NCBI GenBank assembly: GCA_905397405.1
Contig: CAJPVJ010000487.1
Coordinates: forward strand, 1-24,360
Reading direction: 5' to 3'
DNA length: 24,360 nucleotides
Origin: Oppiella nova
Lineage: Eukaryota > Arthropoda > Arachnida > Sarcoptiformes > Oppiidae
Program-made: the position numbers and the translations under genes
In this document: one piece after another, positions 1 through 10,908 of the stretch
Layout: each line of letters starts with the position of its first letter
How positions within the stretch are numbered: position 1 is the first letter of the stretch
Notes under the pieces: generated by a model
Database searches by the model: none
The model's input: only the letters and a program-made list of their open reading frames with translations
What the model was told of the DNA's origin: nothing

Positions 1-554
1 TAAAATGTATACCAAAAAGCAAAAGCGTTTGACAAGAGTTGGACCAAAGGAAAGGCGCATTGAATCCAAAACACAAAAAGTCTGTTTGAAAAAAATGTCA
101 GAACCGATGGCAGCGCTGTATTGAGTGTTAAATTTCTCCACATCTCTGCATTCATTTGAATGGAAACAACTTTTTTCCAACGAATCCCCTCTCTATCGGT
201 GAACACCAGGTGCCCAATAAAGGCCCAATAGAGACCCCACTCCCTCAGCTGTGTGTCTCTCACTTCAATGCCAAAAGCACTGCACTCTCTATCCATTGAT
301 TCATTACTCGGAATAAAGGATTGAACACAAGGACACACTTTTAGCTGGCTATCAAAGGATTTGCATCTCATAAAAAGGGTCGGCACTCATAATAAGCCCG
401 GTGTGGCTGCGGTCTTCATCACAAGCTTTACTAATATTTAGAAAACAATGCATTGATTTAAGTGATAGTAAGAAAAGTTAGCTCATTGTATTGCCTAAAA
501 ATAAATCTCTTTATAAATATAGTAATACATTAATATAATAAAAACAATTTTCGG

Positions 555-558
<4 letters not shown>
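1..558. repeat. Left arm of a 558-bp inverted repeat
   Basis: This segment is the reverse complement of 1966-2523, base for base: position n pairs with 2524-n. By eye there are 7 substitutions and no net indel, about 98.7 percent identity. Matching runs to base 1, so the arm is cut by the window edge and its true length is unknown. The middle part (about 60-430) is clearly less AT-rich than its surroundings. No convincing coding frame, transposase motif or terminal signature is visible. It could be the terminal inverted repeat of a DNA element or one side of an inverted segmental duplication. The few differences imply a recent origin or ongoing gene conversion. Confidence 0.95.
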
Positions 559-559
<1 letters not shown>

Positions 560-595
<36 letters not shown>

Positions 596-618
596 TTCTC
601 TCTCTCTCTCTCTCTCTC

Positions 619-649
<31 letters not shown>
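560..649. repeat. CT dinucleotide microsatellite
   Basis: An almost pure (TC)n tract of about 90 bp, broken twice by a TATTTC interruption. It starts within two bases of the inner end of the left inverted-repeat arm. Long minus-strand frames across it are only Arg-Glu dipeptide runs and are not genes. Confidence 0.97.
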
Positions 650-1965
650 GTCCGGAATGACTGGTATTCCTCAAAGAGAAGAGATTTTTGGAGAAATAAA
701 ACCAGAAGAAAGACAAGACTGAAGAGGTGGCCATCGCTGATGAGTGCAAACCTGAACGCTTCATGCAGTTCCGGAATGTTGAGGCAGAGCAGAGGCATAG
801 GCTGTGCAAAGAGCGCACATATACTATAAAAGTTAGTTTATTTTCTTAATACAATAAGTGGTAATCAATTGCATCATTAAAACTTGATTTGAAAATGTGA
901 ACTCATTTTTTCCATCACTTAAATACTAGCGAATAAATACCGATTACTCCTGGTATACACCAAACACACCGTTTTGTTGTTTATTTGAAATATTTATTTT
1001 AAAAATTCAATCGACGAATAACTGGTATGTGTCTTGACATCCAGTTTATGAAAAATATTTTTTAAAGTTTTTAAGTGGCATTTAATATGAGTGTCATATA
1101 AATTATATAAATTTCTAAATGCATTTACTTTAAGATCACAGTCAGTGACAAATATTTCCAAAAATATTAATTAATTTTTTATATTTGTTAAATATAAAAC
1201 TCATTTATAGCACACTCATAGACAACTTATTATTTAATAATTTTTAAAATGTGTTTTATAGTAATTTACACTCAATATTTGTTTGAATTTATGTGCGGAA
1301 CAAAATGTCTTTGAAGTTCAACAAAATCGCAAAAATAACTTTTAATTAGTTAGGATTTAACATTAATTTGTTTGTCATTTAATTTGATAGAAATATTTTC
1401 ATATATAAAATGTTATTTTAGCATACTGTAGTTTCAAAAACTAAATTCCGCAAACATTCTGAATTGACAAATACTATATTAAAAATTATCATATATTAAA
1501 CATTTAGCATTAAGAGTCAAATAATTAAATACATGAACTGATTATAAAAAAGTCAATTCCTGTAATTTTAAAATTTTTTATAGTATTAGTCATCCATTAA
1601 TTCATTAATTATATAATAATAGGTCTGAGAATAGGGAACACGTGTTCTCTAAAAGCAATAAATTTGAAGATTTATTCGTTAAACACGTTAATTAAGTGTA
1701 AGATTAAGGCTATTATGCTTTAGGAGGCAATCATTTGCTAAATTATATTTTCATAATGTTTTCCAAATAAATTCAACTCATATTAACTCTTTATCTAATT
1801 TAAATCAAATTGTTTGCTCGCTATTGATGACAATCTGAAACCAATTTTTAGGAAATAAACTCTAATTTATAGCCAGTGAACCAAATTTTCATAATTTACA
1901 CATTTTTTATCCAAAATATTGTGTTTAATGAAAGAGCCTTTCATTACATTTATAAATAACACGGA
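650..1965. other. Spacer of the inverted repeat; AT-rich, no supported gene
   Basis: The centre of the palindrome. Bases about 690-810 are less AT-rich, and one plus-strand frame stays open for some 40 codons (starting after a stop near 700), with exon-like composition (for example PERFMQFRNVEAEQRHR). I do not recognise it and see no partner exon. It may be a captured exon fragment or chance. From about 830 to 1965 the sequence is very AT-rich, with no open frame, RNA gene or repeat family that I can support. Confidence 0.7.
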
Positions 1966-2523
1966 ATTTCCGAAAATTGTTTTTATTATATTAATGTATT
2001 ACTATATTTATAAAGAGATTTATTTTTAGGCAATACAATGAGCTAACTTTTCTTACTATCACTTAAATCAATGCATTGTTTTCTAAATATTAATAAAGCT
2101 TGTGATGAAGACCGCAGCCACACCGGGCTTATTATGAGTGCCGACCCTTTTTATGAGATGCAAATCCTTTGATAGCCACCTAAAAGTGTGTCCTTGTGTT
2201 CAATCCTTTATTCCGAGTAATGAATCAATGGATAGAGAGTGCAGTGCTTTTGGCATTCAAGTGAGAGACACACAGCTGAGGGAGTGGGGTCTCTATTGGG
2301 CCTCTATTGGGCACCTGGTGTTCACCGATAGAGAGGGGATTCGTTGGAAAAAAGTGGTTTCCATTCAAATGAATGCATAGATGTGGAGAAATTTAGCACT
2401 CAATACAGCGCTGCCATCGGTTCTGACATTTTTTTCAAACAGACTTTTTGTGTTTTGGATTCAATGCGCCTTTCCTTTGGTCCAACTCTTGTCAAACGCT
2501 TTTGCTTTTTGGTATACATTTTA
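1966..2523. repeat. Right arm of the 558-bp inverted repeat
   Basis: Reverse complement of bases 1-558 with 7 mismatches. The inner boundary is sharp: pairing stops at 1966, where the left arm meets its CT tract. The outer boundary is not visible because the left arm runs off the window, so pairing may continue past 2523 towards UHRF1, whose start codon lies 280 bp further on. Two overlapping plus-strand open frames (2138-2380, 2344-2685) show no family resemblance and are probably chance. Confidence 0.95.
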
Positions 2524-2803
2524 GGTGAAAACATATGCCGAGGAGGAAGGTTAGCTTTTTTACTATCAGCTCAACTCTTATCTGAATTGATTGTTTACTC
2601 CAGAATTAAGTTCAGAAATTATTTGTTTATTACTAAAGCAAACGAAAGCTGTTTTAATATGACTTTTATATTTGTGTCAAATTAGTGGAAATAATGGGCG
2701 AAAAAAGTAGTCAATTGTGTTTAAAAAGTTTTGTATGAGTTTTGTTTCGCACGACAAACAGTGAGACCGCAGAAAAGCACTCATTAACTCATTACATACC
2801 AAA
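2524..2803 (+). promoter_or_regulatory. Upstream region and probable 5' UTR of UHRF1
   Basis: A 280-bp AT-rich stretch between the inverted-repeat arm and the UHRF1 start codon. No clear TATA box or initiator stands out. A short ATG frame near 2537 ending in a possible GT donor is noted, but it is unnecessary because the UBL domain starts cleanly at 2804. Called a promoter region only from its position. Confidence 0.35.
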
Positions 2804-5800
2804 ATGTATGTAAGAATACGGGTGTTGGGCGCCGACACTCAGACATATCATATAAATTGCTGCTCTATTAATGAATCCATGGATGAGTTACGCAAAAAAG
2901 TGGCCCAAAAACTCAATTACGACAACATTTCACTCGTCAGGCTCTTCTTCGACGGCAAAGAGGTAATTGTCGGACAGTTGCCATTGAATTGTAGACTTTT
3001 TGACAACTTTTCAAAATAGTTTTCATTATTATTGATCAATAGTTTTGATTATTAAAAATAATAATGTTTCTAAACATACAGTTAAATGATGGCTATTCCC
3101 TATACGAGTACAATATAAAGCTTAATAATGTGATTCACGTTATGCTTCGCTCGCAATCTCTTATGAACGAGAGGTCTATTACTATCAGCGACTCAATTAT
3201 GGCTCAAAATAATGAGACCAATGCTGATGACTATAATAAGGATGAGAATGCCATCGAAGAGGACGACTATTATCGCATTGGAGATCATGTGGACGCTGTG
3301 GATGGGGAGACGGGGGCCTGGTTTGAGGCCACTATCATTAGGATAACGTCTAACTGTAGGACTTATGAACACAAATATTATGTAGATTTCGAGAAACAAT
3401 CGATTGGTTCTAATATAGGACTAATGTTGCAACAAATAAGACCTCAATCGTCGAGACTTATATCGTATGAAGACATTAGGGAAGGGGAGGCAGTGTTGGT
3501 TAACTTTAACAATGATTCAGCTGAGGAAAGGGGTTATTGGTATGAGAGTTACGTCGAGAAAAAATTGCTAACAAAGCGAAAACTTTTTGCTTCCATACAT
3601 TTGGCGGATATTGTACTCAAAGGACAAAAAATTCAATTCATTCACGAAATGTATAAAATAGAAACCAATGTTAAGATAACTGAGCGCTCGAGAGATAATG
3701 ATTTACTTTTGAAATGCGGGCCCAAAACTAAACGTGAGTTTTATTTTTCAAACTCTATTTCTATTCACTTGAATCTATTGAATAAAATATGGTTTTATAT
3801 ACTATTAGTGCAAAAGTATACTAAAGAATAAACAAATGTTTTAAATAAAAACTTTTATTCGTGATAATCATATTTCAAATCAACACTACAGTACAGCAGG
3901 AGTTTAGTATTTGTTGAGCATTTAGTTAAATGTAAAAATACATGTTTGCAAATATATATTAGATTTTCATTTTATTATTTATTTTAATGAATGCATTCTC
4001 AACAGGATTTGAATAAATTTAAATTTATTTGCAATTCTCGAGTCAACTATTTGTGGAGTTATAGCTGTAGCACCGGTAACCCATTTTTCTCTGTCCGGTA
4101 ACCTATTGTCTTACAAATATGATTGTAATTTTTATTTATAAAACATAACATTGTTTTTAGACAAACATTTTCAAAGCTAATCCCATGAAAAAATAAATAC
4201 TGGATTCAATGCCAAAATCTACAATAAGTTGTATAACTGAAAGGACTGCCAGTATTTGCTCTTATAATTGAAATAAAATAAATAAATAAAACACAATGTA
4301 AATGAAATATTTGCACTTTTTATGTGGTATAAAATAGTAAGGAATTTAACTTTAATTGGAGAAGTTTTAAAAAATATGCACTTTTTTAAGGAGTTAACCT
4401 CAAATTATAAATTGAACACAAATAATATGCTAATTACAAAACTAAGTTTATAACTCAATTACTTTGTTGTATAATATTATAGCAAATGATGATTACATTG
4501 ACAGGTAATACACCTCCGGATTGCAATGAATGCTCTGATAAGGCATCGCTTGACTGCAAGAAGTGTTCGTGTAATGAATGCGGAGCCAAATCTTCACCGG
4601 AAAAGCAGATTATTTGCGACGAATGTAACGCTATTTATCATATCTGGTGTCTTAAGACACCATTGGACACGATTCCCGACGAGGACTGGTATTGCGATGA
4701 GTGCGCCAACACTGATAGAAACCAATTGATTGCCATTCAATCGACTCAATTGAAGAGAAGGAAGAATAGTCTGAATCGCATCGGCACTAAAGATTGGGGT
4801 CGAGGGATGGCATGTGTGGGAAGGACTCAAATCTGTGACAGCGTTCCGAAGAACCATTTCGGACCCATTCCGGGCGTAGAGGTGGGGATGTGGTGGCGCT
4901 TCCGCTTCCAGGCCTCCGAAGCGGGCGTTCACTCGCCTCTCGTGGCCGGCATTCACGGCAAAGAGAACTCCGGCGCCTATTCTATAGTCTTCTCGGGTTC
5001 TTATGATGAAGATATCGATTTAGGGCTCGAGTTCTACTACACGGCATCGGGAGGTAAAGACTCGTCTCATAAGTGTCGAGTGGGAGGACCGCAGACTAAG
5101 GATCAGGAGTTAAAGCGTTGTAATAAAGCGCTGGCACTTAATTGTTACGCACAATTCAATGGTGAAAAGGGAGCCAATGCTGGGCTGGAGTGGCGAAAGG
5201 GAACTCCAGTTAGAGTGTTAAGAAGTGGCAACGCAAGGGGTGCCGCCAAGAAGTCACTATATTTGCCAAAAGTTGGCGTCAGATATGACGGAATTTATAA
5301 AGTGGTGAAGTACTGGTCACAAACGGGTGACTCAGGGTTTCTGGTTTGGAGGTATCTGTTGAGGCGAGACGACCCCTCACCCCCTCCCTGGACTGTTGAG
5401 GGCAAGAATCGCATTAAAAGACTCGGACTCACTATTATCTATCCCGACGGTTGGACGAAAGAGACCGCATCCAAGAGGTCTTATAAAATGGATGAAAAAG
5501 TTTTTAAAAATAAAAGACCAAAAATTGTGTCGTTTTCGATACCAAAGCATATATTAATTCTCATAGAAACCGATAAAATAAATAGAAAATTATGGCAAAC
5601 AGTGATATCGCATACAAAAGACGGCAAAAAGGTATTTATTATTTTTTATTGAATTTTGAGTTGTTTGATTTATGTATGTTTTTTTGTTCCGGTTTATTAT
5701 AAATAGAAATTCATCGAAAATGTTGAGTTAAACTTCAAATGTGTGTATTGTTTGGATGTCGTTAAGAGTCCGATAACCACTCATTGTTCTCATAATATAT

Positions 5801-6023
5801 GCAAAGTATGTGAGAATTGAATACTTTTGAAATAATTATCACTAATTATCGTATATTAATACAATGTTAACGACAGGAATGTTTGGAGCAGTCATTCAAA
5901 TCTGGAGTCAAAACGTGTCCCATTTGTCGATCAGAACTCAAGAATATTAGAAAATTTTCTATAAACAAGGAATTGAACCAAATATTATCGAAATTATTTT
6001 CAAGTGATATCATGAATAAATAA
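2804..6023 (+). CDS. UHRF1: UHRF1-type E3 ubiquitin ligase, methylation-maintenance factor (5 exons)
   Basis: Exons 2804-2962, 3082-3733, 4505-5631, 5707-5805 and 5877-6023 join with GT-AG introns into 727 codons plus stop. Domains in order: ubiquitin-like (about 1-79), tandem Tudor (about 115-250, with GAWFEA), PHD finger (about 290-336, Cys-rich with ICDECNAIYHIWC), SRA (about 368-588, with GRGMACVGRT, SGVH-like and VAGIHG motifs), and RING (C658, C661, C673, H675, C678, C681, C693, C696). This order is diagnostic of UHRF1/2. In vertebrates the SRA flips out 5-methylcytosine at hemimethylated CpG, Tudor-PHD reads histone H3, and the RING ubiquitinates H3 to recruit DNMT1 in the nucleus. Divergence: the second Tudor cage strand reads YVDFEKQ where vertebrates have KYDDY, so one or two cage aromatics look changed, and the SRA finger loop is unlike the vertebrate NKR. 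SRA pocket residues Y and D (SYDED) and Y (EFYYT) are kept. The second and fourth introns are AT-rich. The RING spans exons 4-5, so a single-exon reading would miss it. A slightly different acceptor for exon 3 is the main uncertainty. Confidence 0.95.
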
Positions 6024-6041
6024 TTAACACTATTATTATAT

Positions 6042-6047
6042 AATAAA
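6042..6047 (+). terminator. Probable UHRF1 poly(A) signal
   Basis: AATAAA 19 nt after the UHRF1 stop. A second hexamer overlaps the stop codon region, and further copies lie near 6169. The choice between them cannot be made from sequence alone. Confidence 0.5.
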
Positions 6048-6217
6048 ATTAATTATTTTAAAACTAAGTTCAATATACCGGTAAACATTAGATTGAAATG
6101 AATGCGTTTATTATTTAAAATATTGTAATTCTAATGAAATATATCATAGGATTGGAGAGAATTACAGAAATAAATATCTTTAAAAAATGATAAAATGAAA
6201 CAAATTAATGAAAATCT

Positions 6218-6223
6218 TTTATT
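6218..6223 (-). terminator. Probable SPT5 poly(A) signal
   Basis: TTTATT on the plus strand reads AATAAA on the minus strand, about 75 nt past the SPT5 stop. UHRF1 and SPT5 converge here, with only 273 bp between their stop codons. Confidence 0.55.
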
Positions 6224-6296
6224 TTTCATAATTAAACTGATTTATGAAAACCCAAACATATAATTAGAAAACATATTAAAAGTGTTGATCAGTTGA

Positions 6297-9200
6297 TTAC
6301 TTCTTCATTTTACACAAGTATCTCAAGGGAAGCATTTTTATGTCATCCGAATCGCCAGAATTAAACGACACGACGCCCTCATTGCCGTCAATACTCAGTA
6401 GAGTTCCGGTGTTCTCGCGGTCCTCACCGAAGATTACTTTAAACTAAAAACCAAATTATCATTAAAATGGGATCAATTCAAATGCTGAACATCAGAACAT
6501 ACCTTATCCTCAGGTCCGGGCTGTACTGGTTCTAAATGCTCGGACAGTATGTTCACAACTCTGTCCTCTTTCAGTAGAAATACGGCACACATTCCGCCAG
6601 ATATTCCCCTAACAATTCCCGTTTGGCCGATGAGGTCGTCGTCGTCGTGACAGTCTTTGATGCGAACCTCGATGTCTGTGGTCTGCCATTCCACTGAAAA
6701 CGACTGTTCCATTCCGGCGCCGGGAGTTTGCGGGTTAAAGTGCGGCGATGAAACTCCTGGAGTCATCGGTGAGTAACCATAGCCTGTGGGCGATGGAGAG
6801 GGGCCTACACTGTGAGGCCCGTTGTAGGCGGGACTGGGAGTCATATATCCAGCGGAGGCAGGACTGGGAGCAGTGCCCGGGACGCTGTAAGTGGAGGGCG
6901 AAGGAGTGGCCGCCGGACCGTACGGTGAGTAGGAATGATCTGAAGAGGCGTACATTCCAGGAGTTTGTGGAGTGTATGGACCGCCCGGTGGAGTCTCGGG
7001 GTTTGGATACCCGGGTGTCGGAGGATTCATATACGAAGGGTTTGACGGAGAGGGTGACGGCTCGTCATAATCGAAATCAGGTCTGGGAGTAGTAGAAGCC
7101 GTTGGATCCCAAATAGAGGACGTGTGGACAGGCGTGCGCGACCCGTCGTGCATAGGAGTGGCGCCTCCTCCTCCATAAGCGGGTGTTCGTGAGCCGTCGT
7201 GAAGCGGTGTATTGGCCCCGCCATACATCGGCGTACGACTACCGGTGCCATACATTGGTGTCTGACTGCCATACATAGGCGTGTTTCTGGCATAAGTGGA
7301 GACACCACCGCTTCCTTTATCTGCACCGCCACTGCCGACGACCACAATACGTGTCTTATCGACAGTAATGGTCTGACACGTGGCGTGCAGTTCCACACGA
7401 GCTGTGGTTCCGATGGCGTCCTTAACGATACCGATGTATCCCTTATACGTTCCCTGAGTTATCTTAATCGTCTTCCCAATGAGCTCCAGATCCGAGCGGT
7501 CGCGACCGCCTTTGGAGCCACTGAACTGTCGATTCTGTCCGCCGCCGCCGCCGCTTGACGGGTGGGCCGGAGATTGTATTCGCGGAGACATATACCCGGC
7601 GCTGGTGTTCATAACACCGGACGCTGACAGGGGTCTGGAACCGCCGGCGAGTATAAGATGTCTGGTTTTGCAGACAAAAATACCGCCGTTTTCTAACATC
7701 ATTCGCGAGTATAGAAAGGCTGCGTTGCGGTACAAGTGCTTAATCTCTCCCTGCCTTCCGGAGTGCGGGCCGTCAATCACCTTCACGTGGTCTTTCACTT
7801 GGATTTGGTTCTGTTCCGAATCGAGTGCCACCGCTCGTCGGGAGTCCCTCTTCTTGGAAACGGCCTGATGTTTGACGTGAACTAACTTTCCGTTTTGGTT
7901 CAGTATCTGAAAGTTCTCCTTCTCTAAGCGCACAATCACACCGACAGTCTGTGCGTCCATTTGCACCAAATCTCCCCATTGGAACTGACCCATAGTGTCC
8001 ACACCAGTGGCCATATCGGCGCACAATTGCAAGTCTTTGGGCAATACCTTTAACTCATGCATCGTTAGGTCAGAGAACAGTACGATCTGAGTGTCCTCTA
8101 CGCGCACTATGAGTCCGGTGTCGCCCTCATATCGGCCGGCGATCACCTTCACGTGATCACCCATTTTGAAGTATTTTCGCAGTTCGTGCGCCTGAAAGTC
8201 GAGCGGATCCGTGAGGTCTTCGTGTTTGGGAATCATTGTTATCTTATTGCCGTCAATAGTAATGATCTTTCCCTGGAGGTGAGCCAACTCTCCCTCACAG
8301 ACCTCAACGGTATCGCCCGGCGAAAAGCTGTGACCCTTGTCCTCAGCGACAGTGCTTTCACTCAACTGTAATTCAATGCCTTCCGGGTGTTCCTCAAACT
8401 TCTCCAACTCAGAGAGGGTTGGCTTCACGCCATCGATCAGCAGAGCAGTGGTGGTGAAGGCTTTGTACAGAAAACCTCTTCGGTATCGATTGGCTTCGAA
8501 GATAATAAAGTCGCCGTCGTTTGTAACCTCCCCTCCAATGGCGCGAATGGCGTCCATATCGAAGAGCTTAGGCAGCGGTCGTTTCATCCGCTTTCGCTTC
8601 TGACTGTCGTTCTCATTGGACGCCGCCCTCAACGCACCCCTCAGTCGCGTGTAATCTATTCTGGGAATCAGCTTCAGATGGACCTGATTCTGGGCGGTGT
8701 CCACATAGTCTACTTGTCCCAAGTCGTCCTTATAGAGACCTCTCTTCAGACGCACCCATTGGTTCACTTTGATCTGAGAGTTATCTTTAGTGACGCGCAA
8801 CACATCCGTCATCTCATTGATGGGAACCATAGTCTGCCTATAGATCCCAAGCCTTAGGTTTCCCATCCCTTGGATGGCTTGCTTCACGTGAGTCTGTTTG
8901 AAGGCCTCGATATAGATGTAGCCTTTGATACCTTCGGGTGCGACGACTGACTTGATAGGCAACGGCTCATCGGTGGTCGAGAAGGCGATGAACTTTCGCA
9001 TGAGCTGTAAAACCGTTGCCTTCTCTTCGCCGATCTTACACTTAATCATCCATAGGTTGGGGTCTTTGACGCCCGGCATCAGCGCCTGTTGCGTGATATC
9101 GTCGGGCAGATCCACGTCCCCGTCGTAGCCCTTCTCGGCCGCTGAGGTCTCCGCGTATTTGCGGCGATAGTAGTCCTCAATCTCGTCCTCTTTCTGCGAG

Positions 9201-9622
9201 TTCCACATCATATGAATGCGTCGGTGAGACTCCATATCCCTCTGCGACGAGTCATCCAAGTGTTTGTTCTTCTCGATTATCTCATCGGCCCCGTCCTCCC
9301 ACTCCTCGTCGTCCTCTATCTCGTCGTCCACCTCCGCCTCGTCTAATATGAAGCCTCCATGTCGCGGTTTCTTACGCTTCCGGCGCCGCCGACCGCTCAA
9401 GTCGTCTTCGTCCTCCTCATCGTCGTAGTCGTCTTCATCCAAGTCCTCCCCTTCCGGCTCCTCCTCGTCCGCCACTTCCGGCTCTTCTCTCTCCACTTCT
9501 TCGGCCTTTGGATTCAATGGACAATCGGTCAATGAAAACAATGCTACAAAAGGGTTCATGCCTCAGATACATACCTCGTTGTCATTGTCTGAGTCTCTGT
9601 TGGACTCCTCGCTGTCCGACAT
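6297..9622 (-). CDS. SPT5: Transcription elongation factor SPT5 (DSIF large subunit), 3 exons
   Basis: Minus-strand exons 9622-9575, 9505-6503 and 6443-6297 join (introns 69 and 59 nt) into 1065 codons plus stop, close to the roughly 1,090 residues of the human protein. The start is [12 protein letters not shown] in exon 1, which matches the family's acidic opening. A later in-frame ATG at 9559 lies in the intron and is not the start. Domains: acidic N-terminus with the conserved [18 protein letters not shown] stretch (about 60-80), NGN domain (about 165-255), a first KOW from about 262, further KOW modules to about 750, CTR1 of TPMYG/SRTP-type repeats (about 758-808), a Pro/Ser/Tyr-rich CTR2 (about 810-945), and a C-terminal KOW that ends in exon 3. 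SPT5 with SPT4 forms DSIF, which clamps RNA polymerase II, supports promoter-proximal pausing and, after P-TEFb phosphorylates the C-terminal repeats, aids elongation. The large exon is GC-richer and CpG-rich compared with the flanks. Confidence 0.97.
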
Positions 9623-10908
9623 TGTCTTCAGTGGTCGTCAATGTGTTCAATGCAATGGCAATGGATTTGAATGAGTCTTCAGTTCACTTCAATTGACAAT
9701 CACTTCACAGATCAACACAAATGCAATGCATTTACGGCCGACCAGTGCTCTGTTGACAACAGACTGTTGTATACATACAATCCAATCACTATATGTGTTG
9801 AGTGACTATTTCATAAACCAATGTTCAATAGCTTTACCCCACTTCCTATTAGCATAAAAGGTACTAAACCTCGAACACAAATAACACATTATATGACATA
9901 AAAGAGTAGCTCTAATTGGTTGGACTTGTGATGCATTGAATGAAGTGGTGAAGTGTTGCACTGAATTCAAAGTGTGGACACAATTGTGGGCAAACCTAAC
10001 CTAACCTAACATTAGACTTACATTTGCTTCTCAATTGAATGCATTGACTCAACACTTAACAAAATGCAGAATATTCTGCACTCAACCCAACACTTCATGA
10101 ATATGACCACTATTTGTATGAATGATTAGCTGTGAATATATGAATAATTGACAATTAATTAGTAAAATAAACCCAAAATTGTGGTGAAATTTTGATATGA
10201 ATTGAACGATAAGCATCTTTTAGGCATTCAAATCAGATGCAATACAAAGCAAACTCTTATATAATACTGTATTCATACTTTTTAATCGCTTAAATTTTTA
10301 TTACATTTAGAAAGTGAGTCAAACTATTATTTTTAGACACAATTCTTAATGAATAATATTCTTAATGATAATCCAATCAAATGTATGATAAGTTTGTTTA
10401 GTCGGAGGAATCGGTCGAAACAAATACGGAGAGAGTAATGATAAGTGTGAATGAAAGTCATAATTATAATTATAAACTATAAAATTATGGAAAAGTAATG
10501 GTCATCAAGTTTGCAATCATTAGTAACTAATGAATCACAAGATTTTGCTAAAAAATAGTTAGTATTCGGCAATGAGTTGATAGCAATAGACAGTGAATGG
10601 CATAGAAAGCAGTGAACGAGTGGTGACTGTAATGACTGCAAGAATGCAATGAATGCGAGAATAGAGTGAAAGTCACGCGAAATGAGTGAAGAAGTGATTC
10701 AAAAAGTGATATAAATTGAGAATTCGTTGTCATTTGGAAAACCGTTTCGTTTGAATCACTCTTTCACTGCCTTTTCATTGAATCTCTTGAGTCTCAAGAC
10801 TATCACCGCATCACCACTGCTCTCATACCACTCGTACACCACTCGAGTGCGCACATCACCGCCAACTGATCCCCACATCCACTCGTATAACCAGTGATCG
10901 TGTGAGCG
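9623..10908. promoter_or_regulatory. Divergent intergenic region between SPT5 and Argonaute
   Basis: 1.29 kb separating two head-to-head genes. It must hold both 5' UTRs and both promoters, whether one shared bidirectional promoter or two. The ends near each start codon (about 9623-9760 and 10740-10908) are less AT-rich and look like 5' UTR. The middle is AT-rich. No unambiguous TATA box was found. A minus-strand open frame at 10756-11109 overlaps the Argonaute start and lacks family features. Confidence 0.5.

Noticed and set aside
592-818. Minus-strand frames ending in Arg-Glu repeats
   Set aside because: Produced by translating the CT microsatellite.
2537-2551. Short ATG frame MPRRK followed by a GT, a possible upstream coding exon of UHRF1
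   Set aside because: UHRF1 proteins start directly with the UBL domain, and the ATG at 2804 fits exactly; no evidence that the short frame is spliced on.
2138-2685. Two overlapping plus-strand open frames (80 and 113 codons) in and beyond the right arm
   Set aside because: No domain or family resemblance; the first begins at a GTG after a stop, the second changes composition at the arm end. Most likely chance frames in less AT-rich DNA.
6748-9128. Several plus-strand frames of 67-156 codons
   Set aside because: All are antisense to the large SPT5 exon and reflect its CpG-rich codon use.
9995-10010. Three CCTAA units resembling the arthropod telomere repeat TTAGG
   Set aside because: Too short to call an interstitial telomeric tract; expected by chance in AT-rich DNA.
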